A stretch of 64,000 nucleotides of DNA. Origin: Macrococcoides caseolyticum. Lineage in GTDB: Bacteria > Bacillota > Bacilli > Staphylococcales > Staphylococcaceae. This document shows positions 1 to 6,988 of this stretch, piece after piece (within the stretch, counting starts at the first letter, position 1; every line of letters begins with the position of its first letter). Under the pieces are notes generated by a model that made no database searches, was not told the origin of the DNA, and saw nothing but the letters and a program-made list of their open reading frames with translations. The DNA is taken from positions 1 to 64,000 of the forward strand of contig NZ_JAHCPS010000005.1 in NCBI RefSeq assembly GCF_021366795.1, read 5' to 3'. The translations under genes and the position numbers were made by a program.

Positions 1-840
1 GAGACAGATATATTAGATACGGCCAAAAATGAAGCTGAAGAACAATTGGACGAAGAAATATTGAAAAATTTGTACCACGAAACAAATCATTTCTTCAAAA
101 AATTAAATAAAAACTTCAATGATTTGGTGAAATTTAACAACGAGTTAATGCAAAACAAAATAAATTATTTTTCAAAGCAACTTGAAAAAATAAATTATTC
201 AATTCTTGGATTAGAAAAAAAGAAAAAGTATTTATTTAATAAACACAAAAATATAATATTATTGATTGAAGAAAATAAAATTGAAGAATACAGTTTGTTA
301 CAAGAAGAACTTAAAAACTTAAATGAAGAGATTGGTATAAATAAAAATATAAAGGAAATGTATGAGAAATTAGAAGAATCCTTAAAAAATTTAAATGATT
401 CACTTAAAAATGTTGAAAGTAAATCAGAAAATAAAGATGACCCAATAACTCATTTCAATAGATATTTTGCTAGTTATAGTAAAAAGACTAATGGAGAAGC
501 TTCAATGATTTACAAGAAGGAACAAGGTTTTCCTTTTGGGATAAGTACGGTTAAAGATGGATTAAGTACAGGTACTAGAAAGTCAATTATTGTCTCATTT
601 GATTTAGCCTATCAAAAATTTGCGTTTGATATAAACAAAAAAGTGCCACATTTTATTATTCATGATGTAATTGAAACAGTCGATCAAGTAGCTTTGAATG
701 CTATTATTGAAATTGTAAATGAAGTGGAATGTCAATATATAGTTGCAGTTCTTAGTGAAAAGATATCTTCACTTGATAATTCTAATAAATTTAACATTGT
801 TGCTGAATTTTCAGAATCTAATCGTCCTTTTAAAAATTAA
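1..840 (+). CDS. C-terminal part of an SMC-like ATPase (DUF2326/ABC-3C type), cut by window edge
   Basis: The reading frame is open from base 1, so the start lies outside the window; the TTG at 46 is internal. The visible 279 residues begin with about 140 residues of Lys/Glu/Leu-rich heptads (coiled coil), then an ABC-type signature GLSTGTRKS (about base 560) and a Walker B-like strand HFIIHDVIE (about base 650). This layout, half an ATPase head after a coiled coil, is typical of the DUF2326 ATPases of ABC-three-component systems, which are predicted anti-phage or anti-plasmid defence modules. The partner genes would lie to the left. Family assignment is from remembered motif layout; a RecN/SMC-like phage protein is the alternative. 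Confidence 0.6.
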   Translation, partial: ETDILDTAKNEAEEQLDEEILKNLYHETNHFFKKLNKNFNDLVKFNNELMQNKINYFSKQLEKINYSILGLEKKKKYLFNKHKNIILLIEENKIEEYSLLQEELKNLNEEIGINKNIKEMYEKLEESLKNLNDSLKNVESKSENKDDPITHFNRYFASYSKKTNGEASMIYKKEQGFPFGISTVKDGLSTGTRKSIIVSFDLAYQKFAFDINKKVPHFIIHDVIETVDQVALNAIIEIVNEVECQYIVAVLSEKISSLDNSNKFNIVAEFSESNRPFKN

Positions 841-874
841 GAGAAAATAGAATGTTAGTTTATTCTATTTTCTC
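841..874 (+). terminator. Terminator after the ABC-3C-like gene
   Basis: A perfect 13-bp inverted repeat (GAGAAAATAGAAT, 841-853, with 862-874) starts directly after the stop codon and is followed by ATTTTAAAA. It can also serve the convergent HD gene. Confidence 0.7.
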
Positions 875-891
875 ATTTTAAAAATTCACAA

Positions 892-1392
892 TTAATCCTT
901 TAGTGACTCATTAAGTATTTTTTGGGCCTTTTTATATCTAATTAATAAACTTTGATTAATATCTACTGGATTCTTAAATCTATCAATATTTAAATTATGT
1001 TGAAGATCCGCTAATTTTACCACTGTTGCAATTGGATACTGACTTATCTTTTTTATATAATCAAAGTACGTTATCGATTTATTATCTCTTGTAAGATTTT
1101 TAATAACATCAATAATATCTGATGGGATTCCTCTTTCTTCCAAATGTTCATAAGTTAAAGAAGTGTCTTCGATTATATCATGTAAATATGCTACAGAAAT
1201 CAATATATCTAATAATTCGTTAATAACTCTATTTTGTTTCAATGCAATATTTTTAACTTGATTATATAAGTCTCTTTCAATTATTTCTGCTACAGTTATA
1301 GGATGATTTATAAAATCGTTTCCAGCTTTGTCTTTTTGATTTTTATGTGCCTCTAATGCAATTTTAAAAGCAATATCTCTGTATTGTTTCAT
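892..1392 (-). CDS. Small HD-domain hydrolase, ppGpp-hydrolase-like
   Basis: 166 residues with the signature order of the RelA/SpoT hydrolase fold: an AHKNQ...INHP segment (His 15 and His 26), YLHDIIEDT (HD and ED pairs at about 70-77), a TRDN segment near residue 103, and VKLADLQHN near residue 127, which matches the KLADRxHN motif of alarmone hydrolases. There is no synthetase domain, so it resembles stand-alone small alarmone hydrolases (MESH1-like, Mn-dependent). ATG start with GAGGT nine bases upstream. The substrate (ppGpp or another nucleotide) cannot be told from sequence. Such genes often ride on mobile islands, which fits the neighbouring integrase remnant. Confidence 0.7.
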   Translation of the reverse strand: MKQYRDIAFKIALEAHKNQKDKAGNDFINHPITVAEIIERDLYNQVKNIALKQNRVINELLDILISVAYLHDIIEDTSLTYEHLEERGIPSDIIDVIKNLTRDNKSITYFDYIKKISQYPIATVVKLADLQHNLNIDRFKNPVDINQSLLIRYKKAQKILNESLKD

Positions 1393-1521
1393 AATAATGT
1401 TACCTCAAAGTAAGAGAATGTATATAACTAATTTAACAAGCGAAATCTCCAAATTTTTTTCTATCATAATTAAAACGATTATACCATGCAATATTTTTAT
1501 TTTTATTTTCAAATATTCGTT

Positions 1522-1890
1522 TTAATATTTTTCAGTTAAATAAAAGTTATTTTTTACTAAATCAATTTGTGGTAAGGTCAGTGGTGTAATATACAATATA
1601 TCATTTTCTAATTCTCTAAAATTATAGAAGAAAATATACTTACCATTGAAATCAATTACTTGATCATTAACTATTAAAAATTTATTCCAAGACCGATTAG
1701 GTTCTAGTTTAGTTGCTGGAACAATCAAAATATTGTCTTGAAAATAATAGTCAAATTCACTTGAAAAATATTCATCGGCTAAAATTTGGAAGTTTTCTGA
1801 TGAGATTTGCATCTGTTCAAATTTCATTGTATCTGCATCTAATCTGTTTATGATATTATTTATACCAAAAGCAAATGTTTTATTTATCAT
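1522..1890 (-). CDS. Hypothetical protein, 122 aa
   Basis: Not recognised. An acidic, aromatic-rich soluble protein of mixed alpha/beta character, without signal peptide or membrane segment. I prefer the ATG at 1890 over an in-frame GTG at 1902 because the GTGAGG at 1902-1897 is itself the ribosome binding site for the ATG. It lies between the HD hydrolase and the integrase remnant on the same strand, so it is probably island cargo. The size and composition would fit an immunity protein or a phage accessory protein, but nothing diagnostic is visible. Confidence 0.55.
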   Translation of the reverse strand: MINKTFAFGINNIINRLDADTMKFEQMQISSENFQILADEYFSSEFDYYFQDNILIVPATKLEPNRSWNKFLIVNDQVIDFNGKYIFFYNFRELENDILYITPLTLPQIDLVKNNFYLTEKY

Positions 1891-1917
1891 AGATAACCTC
1901 ACAAAAATTTGATATGA

Positions 1918-2052
1918 TTACTTTAATGAATTGAGTAAATCTAAAGCATCAGCATCTTGCTGGTGTTTTTTTTCGGGCATTAATTCTAAATAATAATTTT
2001 GAGTCTTTAATATTGAACTATGTCCTAAACGCTTTGAAATATAATCTAACCT
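1918..2052 (-). pseudogene. Remnant of a tyrosine recombinase (integrase) C-terminus
   Basis: Reading the minus strand from about 2052 down to the TAA at 1918-1920 gives the typical end of a phage-type integrase: an ISKRLGHSS segment (the RLGH box with the third catalytic histidine), then NYYLEL, where the nucleophilic tyrosine belongs, then a hydrophilic tail ending LLNSLK. Upstream of about 2053 the frame becomes a low-complexity Lys-rich run and hits a stop at 2080-2082, so the rest of the gene is missing. It marks an old integration event. Confidence 0.75.
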
Positions 2053-2124
2053 TTTTATTTTTTATTTGTAGTGACTATTTATTGGTGGAGAGCCTCTAAT
2101 GGTAATTAAAATAAATTACCTCAC

Positions 2125-2847
2125 CTACAATTCAAACTCTAATAATAGAGCTTTATGATCACTTATGTTATTTGCTATAGCTAATGGGTCTGATTTTTTA
2201 TGTTTTAAAGTTTTTGAAACAAAAATATGATCTAACTTTTGATTCTTCCAAGTAGGAATATTATTTGTTGCTGAATCGAGATATTTTTCTAAAATATTTA
2301 AATTGTTAGAAAGAGCTGTTTGATTTCCGAGTAGCGATTCATTAAAATCTCCAGCTAAAATTAAATAATCATTTTTTTGAAAATTTTGAGCAAGTCTTAT
2401 CGTGTGTTCCCACACTTTCATTTTATCCTCTCTATTATCTTGATTTTGACTTTGATAAAGAGGGAAGTGTAAAGAATAGATGCATAATGTTTTACCGTTT
2501 AACTCAAAAATTCCACCTGTTTGTCTATTGACAAATGAATGTTCATAATATGGTGGCATCATTTTTTTGTAATGCACTTTTTCTTTTAAATATAGTATTC
2601 GTGTATTTATAGGCTTTATTCCATCTTTTAAGGGTTCTACAACTGCATATCCATATTGATTTAATTTATTTAACAATTCCAAACCATCAATATCACCGGT
2701 TATAGACTTTTCACCAAATTCTTGTAAGGCAACAAAAGTTGGATTATTATTTATGATGAATTCTGCCACATCTTCTGTAGTACGTTTAATATTTGATTTA
2801 GGGTTATAAAAGTTTAAGTTCAAACTCATTAAGCTATATTTCTCCAT
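2125..2847 (-). CDS. Endonuclease/exonuclease/phosphatase (EEP) family protein
   Basis: 240 residues with the complete EEP (DNase I / sphingomyelinase fold) motif set in order: SLNLNF near residue 7, ALQEFGE (metal-binding Glu) near 40, SLHFPLY near 125, AGDFNE (catalytic Asp/Asn) near 166, LDHIFVS near 205 and a C-terminal SDHKALL (catalytic Asp-His). The start is the ATG at 2847, eight bases after GGAGGTA (2857-2851); the upstream in-frame ATG at 2859 overlaps that ribosome binding site. No signal peptide, so it acts in the cytoplasm on nucleic acid or a phosphoester. The substrate is unknown. Confidence 0.8.
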   Translation of the reverse strand: MEKYSLMSLNLNFYNPKSNIKRTTEDVAEFIINNNPTFVALQEFGEKSITGDIDGLELLNKLNQYGYAVVEPLKDGIKPINTRILYLKEKVHYKKMMPPYYEHSFVNRQTGGIFELNGKTLCIYSLHFPLYQSQNQDNREDKMKVWEHTIRLAQNFQKNDYLILAGDFNESLLGNQTALSNNLNILEKYLDSATNNIPTWKNQKLDHIFVSKTLKHKKSDPLAIANNISDHKALLLEFEL

Positions 2848-2965
2848 ACTTACCTCCATGCCGTTTTGACTACTCTATTGTGTATAAAATAATCGTTAAA
2901 TTTAGACTACTCAATGATACAAATTAAATATTAAAGCTATACTTATGAGTAGGTTTAATATTTTT

Positions 2966-3346
2966 TTAAAGGTTTATGTTAGTTCCTTCTAACTCTATTT
3001 TATATGCTTTTAATACAACTCTTATAATATATGATCTATATACAGTTCTCTTCATATTTAATTTCATATTTAAGAAATCTCTAAAAACTTCAATAATCTC
3101 AATTGTTTCTTTTGATAAATTTAAAGTAGTGGGATTGACTTCGGTATAATCAGCAAGTATGCCAGTATACTCTGCGTGATGTATAATAAAATCCCAATCA
3201 ATTTCATTAACTCTATTTTTAAAATCCTTGAAAATATCATCTAGAATAGAACCAGAAGTTTTTTTTACGCCCTCCTTTAAATAGTTTAATTTAATTTCTT
3301 CTAATACAACTCTTGCTTCATATGAAAGCCTCATTTGGATTCTCAT
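2966..3346 (-). CDS. Putative ribbon-helix-helix-like DNA-binding protein, two similar halves
   Basis: 126 residues. The N-terminus starts with a short alternating strand (MRIQMRLS) followed by a helix, the hallmark of ribbon-helix-helix proteins. The second half again shows a short strand (TLNLS) followed by two amphipathic helices with a RSYIIRVVLKAYK end, as if the fold were repeated or the two halves formed one larger domain. A strong AGGAGG lies six to seven bases before the ATG. No neighbour shows what it would regulate. It may be a plasmid-type partition or copy-control protein left over from the mobile element. Confidence 0.5.
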   Translation of the reverse strand: MRIQMRLSYEARVVLEEIKLNYLKEGVKKTSGSILDDIFKDFKNRVNEIDWDFIIHHAEYTGILADYTEVNPTTLNLSKETIEIIEVFRDFLNMKLNMKRTVYRSYIIRVVLKAYKIELEGTNINL

Positions 3347-3559
3347 ATTTTTCCTCCTTTCATATTTGTTATAGTCAAAAATCCATTGGACTTTGACTAC
3401 CTACATTTACTTTAATATAATTTATCTATATTTGCAAGGGGAAACCAAAAAAGAAGTAAATTGGTGAAAATATTATACAATTGTACAACTTAAAATCCAT
3501 ATGAATCTATTTTTATATAACTAAAATACTTATTCAATAGGATTAATATGTATATATGT

Positions 3560-3716
3560 GTATTAAAATAGTGCTACTTATTTCTCAAAACGTTAGGCTG
3601 CAGCTGTTGCAAGTTTAATTGCTTACAGATGGAGTCCGCAAATTGCCTCAGCAATTTGTGTTCAATTGAATACACGTTTACAGCACTTCTCGAATTTGTT
3701 CGAGAGGTGCTTTTTT
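3560..3716 (+). ncRNA. Candidate structured small RNA ending in an intrinsic terminator
   Basis: No coding potential is seen in 3560-3720, but there are two clean hairpins: an 8-bp stem with a CTCA loop (3639-3646 with 3651-3658) and a strong terminator (GCACTTCTCGA 3683-3693 with TCGAGAGGTGC 3700-3710, then TTTTTT). The short palindrome TTCAATTGAA (3661-3670) lies between them. The nearest plus-strand gene upstream ends at 840, so the terminator must belong to a transcript starting locally. The 5' end is a guess; an AT-rich stretch at about 3500-3560 could hold the promoter. Confidence 0.5.
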
Positions 3717-3890
3717 ATATGTTTTTTTGCATAGTTGTTACTCCTGGTTAACAATTACATATTTTTAGCACGTTAAAAGATAGATATTTTTCCGAAACCT
3801 TTATTGTTATTATTATCTATAAAACTATCTTTTGATGATGATATTTATTCACAATGTTATAATTATATAAATATACAGGAGGAAATCCAT

Positions 3891-3956
3891 ATGAAAAAAA
3901 GATCAATTAAATCATTGGGAATTGGATATGGATTTAGCATTGCTATTTTCTTTTAA
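3891..3956 (+). CDS. Micro-ORF, 21 aa, with consensus ribosome binding site
   Basis: An ATG at 3891 sits nine bases after AGGAGG and opens a 21-codon frame. The product is a basic start (MKKRSIK) followed by a Gly/Ile/Phe-rich stretch ending IAIFF. It could be a real small membrane peptide or the surviving 5' end of a decayed gene for a secreted or membrane protein. The next gene starts 58 bases later and might share the transcript. Confidence 0.35.
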   Translation: MKKRSIKSLGIGYGFSIAIFF

Positions 3957-4014
3957 AATTTTAAACAAGGGATAAGTCTGTACTTTTTTAAAAATTTAAA
4001 GGAATGGTGATAAT

Positions 4015-4542
4015 ATGTATATTAAAACGGAAAGATTAGTGATTAGAAATTTTAAAGCCAGTGACATCGATGATGTTTATCAAATTTATAATAATGAAGA
4101 AACATGTAAATATTTATTACATGATGCTTGGAATGAATCCAATAAAGAAGTTAATTTTAAAAATTTACTCATAAAAAGTGATTTAGATAATGATCTTGCT
4201 GTAAACTTAGCTGTTTCTTTTAATGATAGAGTAATAGGTGTATTTCATGCATGGTATACAGAAATGAAACAAACGGTTGAAGTTGGTTTTAGTTTTTCAA
4301 ATGAATTTAGTGGCAAAGGATATGCAACTGAAACTTTATTAGTAATGCTTGAATATATATTTAATAACTACGAGGTACATAGAATTCAGGCAGTCTGCGA
4401 CGATAGAAATATAGCTTCTGAGAAATTATGCTTAAAAGTAGGTATGAGGAAAGAAGCTCATTTCATAAAAGATTATTGGAGTAAGGGTGAATGGACGAGC
4501 AGTTATGTATTTGGAATTCTTTCGGAAGAATTCAATATCTGA
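4015..4542 (+). CDS. GNAT acetyltransferase, RimJ/RimL type
   Basis: 175 residues beginning with the classic RimJ-like opening (IKTERLVIRNFKASD). The acetyl-CoA loop is SGKGYATE near residue 101, preceded by the VEVGFSF strand, and followed by the IQAVCDDRNIASEKLCLKVGMRKE segment that ends this fold. Members acetylate N-terminal or lysine amines of proteins or small molecules such as antibiotics. ATG with a moderate AAGGAATGG upstream. It is followed by a decayed NUDIX gene, not by a functional partner. The substrate cannot be predicted. Confidence 0.85.
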   Translation: MYIKTERLVIRNFKASDIDDVYQIYNNEETCKYLLHDAWNESNKEVNFKNLLIKSDLDNDLAVNLAVSFNDRVIGVFHAWYTEMKQTVEVGFSFSNEFSGKGYATETLLVMLEYIFNNYEVHRIQAVCDDRNIASEKLCLKVGMRKEAHFIKDYWSKGEWTSSYVFGILSEEFNI

Positions 4543-4576
4543 TTATTCGTTTATAATAATTATTTAACTTTGAATA

Positions 4577-4900
4577 ATGAATAATTACTTCGACGAAAAA
4601 TTAAATGGTCTTAACTATGAACAAAGAAATAGCGTATATGCTGTTATATTCAATCAAATCATGGATAAATTATTAGTTGTTAAGGACGGTAAAGGGAATT
4701 ATTTTTTAGCTGGCGGTGGCATAGAAGTAGATGAAAGTCATCATTAAGTGACGGACATTTTTATATGTGCACCTTGTTAGAAAAAATCATTAATAAATCA
4801 GAAGAAGATTATGAAGTCGCGTGGTTAGAAATTGATGAATTTGAACATCTGTTATTTCACGATCATCATATTTGGGCTGTGAATGAAATTTTGTTATTAG
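4577..4900 (+). pseudogene. NUDIX hydrolase pseudogene with internal deletion
   Basis: The frame from ATG 4577 reads a good NUDIX N-terminus (YAVIFNQIMDKLLVVKDGKG, then FLAGGGIEVDES) and stops at TAA 4745, just where the Nudix box should continue. A second frame from about 4765 resumes with a NUDIX-like C-terminus (VAWLEIDEFEHLLFHDHH...WAVNE) until about 4890. The helix carrying REXXEEXG is deleted, so no activity is expected. The fragment's 3' end runs into the start of the next gene. Confidence 0.75.
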
Positions 4901-4903
4901 GAT

Positions 4904-5317
4904 GTGAAACTGAAAAATATATTGGTTACATTAGGTTTTGTTATTGGTGGGGTACTATTAATAGTGTCGCCATTTATTATTGATTTTTTTCTAATAAATG
5001 CTTTTAAAAGTTCGTATGAATCACTGTTTTTACTACTTGTATTTTTAATAATTGTTTATTTAATTTCAATAATTTTAGATTTAATAATCGAAACAATAAT
5101 AAAGGTAAAATTGAAAATCAACAAAGAAGATTCTTTAAATATATTAATTAAGTTAGTTATCAGCATTATGTGTAGCTATTTTTCTTTAGTAGCCATAGAT
5201 AGTCTTTTTGCTACAATTAATTTAAATGTCGTTACTATAGTTGCAATGGTGTTAGTTCATAATATTATTTTATATTTTGTTGAAAGTAAGTTAGTTAATG
5301 TTGATAATCAAAGCTAA
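4904..5317 (+). CDS. Small four-helix membrane protein, YrvL-like
   Basis: 137 residues with four hydrophobic segments (about 5-30, 40-68, 80-102 and 108-130) and short polar loops. Length and layout fit the YrvL family of B. subtilis, a regulatory membrane protein, but the assignment rests on general resemblance. The likely start is GTG 4904; its ribosome binding site is poor (AGGA only one base away), possibly because the upstream deletion that destroyed the NUDIX gene moved it. A terminator follows at once. Confidence 0.5.
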   Translation: MKLKNILVTLGFVIGGVLLIVSPFIIDFFLINAFKSSYESLFLLLVFLIIVYLISIILDLIIETIIKVKLKINKEDSLNILIKLVISIMCSYFSLVAIDSLFATINLNVVTIVAMVLVHNIILYFVESKLVNVDNQS

Positions 5318-5341
5318 TTTGATGGTTAGCTTTGATTTTTT
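5306..5341 (+). terminator. Terminator of the YrvL-like gene
   Basis: 12-bp perfect stem AATCAAAGCTAA (5306-5317) with 5326-5337, followed by a T-run. The left arm contains the stop codon region of the gene. Confidence 0.8.
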
Positions 5342-5404
5342 AATGATAATATTCCGAAAATTCTATATACTTATATGTAATTCCAATTGATCGAGGTGAT
5401 ATCC

Positions 5405-5899
5405 ATGACTTTTAACATTAGAAAAGCAACTTATGATGACATTACTGAAATTCAAAATGTAGCAAAGGTTTCATGGAACGAGACGTATGAAGGCATTATT
5501 CCAATAGACATTCAAAACAAATTTCTAGATGAATCGTATAGTGAAGATATGCTTAAGAAAAGAATTGATAAGTCAATTTTATTAGTTGCTACAAATGATA
5601 ATAATATCGTGGGTTTCGTAAATCTTACATACTTGTTAGAAGGCAATAAATCAATGCTTATGGCGATTTACATTTTGAAAGCATATCAAGGTAAAGGGAT
5701 TGGATCTAAGTTGTTGAGTGAAGCGATATCTTATATAGATACGAACTCAAAAGAAGTTTCTTTTGAAGTAGAAGTTGAAAAAGAAAATAACTCTGCAATT
5801 CAATTTTATCAATCTAAGAACTTCGTTATCAGTGAAGAATATGTAGATTATTTTTATGATTATCCTTTGCAAACAGTTAAGATGACAATGAAGTTGTAG
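5405..5899 (+). CDS. GNAT acetyltransferase
   Basis: 164 residues. It opens FNIRKATYDD (ribosomal-protein or small-molecule acetyltransferase style), has the acetyl-CoA loop GKGIGSKLL near residue 101 and a C-terminal ENNSAIQFYQSKNF, the usual beta6-alpha4 element. The start is the ATG at 5405, which has GAGGTGAT eight bases upstream. It is probably co-transcribed with the next GNAT gene (12-bp gap). An 18-bp sequence upstream (5352-5369) is repeated exactly before the grpB-like gene at 11,743. Substrate unknown. Confidence 0.85.
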   Translation: MTFNIRKATYDDITEIQNVAKVSWNETYEGIIPIDIQNKFLDESYSEDMLKKRIDKSILLVATNDNNIVGFVNLTYLLEGNKSMLMAIYILKAYQGKGIGSKLLSEAISYIDTNSKEVSFEVEVEKENNSAIQFYQSKNFVISEEYVDYFYDYPLQTVKMTMKL

Positions 5900-5911
5900 G
5901 AGAGAGTATAA

Positions 5912-6373
5912 ATGTCACAATATCAAATAAAGCAGCTTAACCTTGATGAATTTGAACTTTGCGAAAATATTTGGGGTAAGAAAGAAAATCCTGAAATGAT
6001 TCAAACCTTTTATAATCAAATCGCAAGTGGCAATAGAATTACATTCATTTATACAGAGAATGATGAATTTATTGGAGAAGGTTCTTTAGTGTTTTCGCAT
6101 CATGATGGAGATTATACCATTCCAAATCAACGTGTGTATTTATCGCGAATGATTGTTAAAGAAGAGCATCGTAATCGTGGGATTGGAGGTATCATATTAG
6201 ATTATTTAATTGAGAAAGCCAAGTCATTAGGATACAAAGAGCTTTCGTTAGGCGTTGATACCGATAACTTAAATGCTAGACACTTGTATGAAAAGAAAGG
6301 ATTCACTGAAGTATTATTTGAAGGTGAAGATGAATACGGTAAGTTTGTGAAGTTGTTGAAGAGGTTAAATTAG
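5912..6373 (+). CDS. GNAT acetyltransferase
   Basis: 153 residues with the full GNAT core: VYLSRMIVKEEHRNRGIGG (beta4 and the R/Q-x-x-G-x-G/A acetyl-CoA loop) near residue 75-90 and DTDNLNARHLYEKKGF near residue 115, the typical N-x-x-A-x-x-L-Y-x-x-x-G-F element. AGGAGAG lies before the ATG and only 12 bp separate it from the previous GNAT gene, so the two form an operon. It has no additional domain. Substrate unknown. Confidence 0.85.
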   Translation: MSQYQIKQLNLDEFELCENIWGKKENPEMIQTFYNQIASGNRITFIYTENDEFIGEGSLVFSHHDGDYTIPNQRVYLSRMIVKEEHRNRGIGGIILDYLIEKAKSLGYKELSLGVDTDNLNARHLYEKKGFTEVLFEGEDEYGKFVKLLKRLN

Positions 6374-6432
6374 TTTTCTAAGAAAAATATATTAGTAATC
6401 AATAATTTCTTTTTAATAGGCATATGTTATGT

Positions 6433-6466
6433 TATAATGTACATCATAACGTACATTATAGGAGGG
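6433..6466 (+). promoter_or_regulatory. Promoter and operator of the yefM-yoeB pair
   Basis: TATAAT (6433-6438) is overlapped by a perfect inverted repeat TAATGTAC (6435-6442) / GTACATTA (6451-6458), followed by AGGAGGG. TGTACA-type half-sites are the known operator core for YefM repressors, so autoregulation by the antitoxin is likely. Confidence 0.75.
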
Positions 6467-6472
6467 TTAAAG

Positions 6473-6724
6473 ATGAACACTTATACACCGACTAGTGCTA
6501 GAAAAGATTTTTTCAATATCATTAAATCAGTTAATGAAGATAGTAAAGAAATATATATTGCACCAACTAAAATTGGAGAAAAAGGCGCAGTTTTAGTTGG
6601 AGAAGATGATTGGAATGCTATTCAAGAAACACTATTCTTACTTGAAAAAGGTATTGCATATCAAATCGAACAACGAAAAGACGAAGAAGAAATTGATTTT
6701 GACAGTACTTGGGATAATTTATAA
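6473..6724 (+). CDS. yefM: Antitoxin, Phd/YefM family
   Basis: 83 residues. The N-terminus (MNTYTPTSARKDFFNII) matches the Phd/YefM DNA-binding and dimerisation fold, and the acidic C-terminal tail (KDEEEIDFDSTWDNL) is the part that wraps the toxin. The start is ATG 6473 with AGGAGGG directly upstream. It overlaps the toxin start (the TAA at 6722-6724 shares a base with the ATG at 6724), giving translational coupling with antitoxin first. Expected to repress its own promoter through the TGTACA repeat. Confidence 0.85.
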   Translation: MNTYTPTSARKDFFNIIKSVNEDSKEIYIAPTKIGEKGAVLVGEDDWNAIQETLFLLEKGIAYQIEQRKDEEEIDFDSTWDNL

Positions 6725-6984
6725 TGTATAAAATAGTTATGAAATCAAGTGTAAAAAAAGATTTGAAAAAAATTAAAAATACACACTTAGAAAGTAACTT
6801 TTTAAAAATAATTAATCAACTTAAAGAAAATCCATATGAAAATAACCATTCATTTGAAAAATTAATTCCCCCTATAAAAGGCTTTTATTCCAGGAGGATT
6901 AATATACAACATCGTGTTGTTTATACTGTTTATGACGATGAAAAAATAGTAACGATTTATTCAGCCTATGGACATTATGAATAA
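6724..6984 (+). CDS. yoeB: Toxin, Txe/YoeB family mRNA interferase
   Basis: 86 residues with the RelE-like fold of YoeB: basic N-terminus with KKDLKKIKN, a central PYENNHSFEKL segment, SRRINIQHRVVYTV (the catalytic Arg strand) and the C-terminal AYGHYE, where the His-Tyr pair matches the catalytic HY end of YoeB. YoeB toxins bind the ribosomal A site and cut mRNA near start codons. The intact length and all expected residues suggest an active toxin neutralised by the upstream YefM. Confidence 0.85.
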   Translation: MYKIVMKSSVKKDLKKIKNTHLESNFLKIINQLKENPYENNHSFEKLIPPIKGFYSRRINIQHRVVYTVYDDEKIVTIYSAYGHYE

Positions 6985-6988
6985 TTTT

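Noticed and set aside
1918-2052. attB/attP-type direct repeats around the integrase relic
   Set aside because: No convincing direct repeat could be paired by eye between the relic's surroundings and the other end of the accessory region, whose left end is outside the window.
4765-4983. 72-codon frame starting MCTLLEKIINKS
   Set aside because: Its first part is the C-terminal relic of the NUDIX gene and the rest reads the next gene in the wrong frame. No ribosome binding site.
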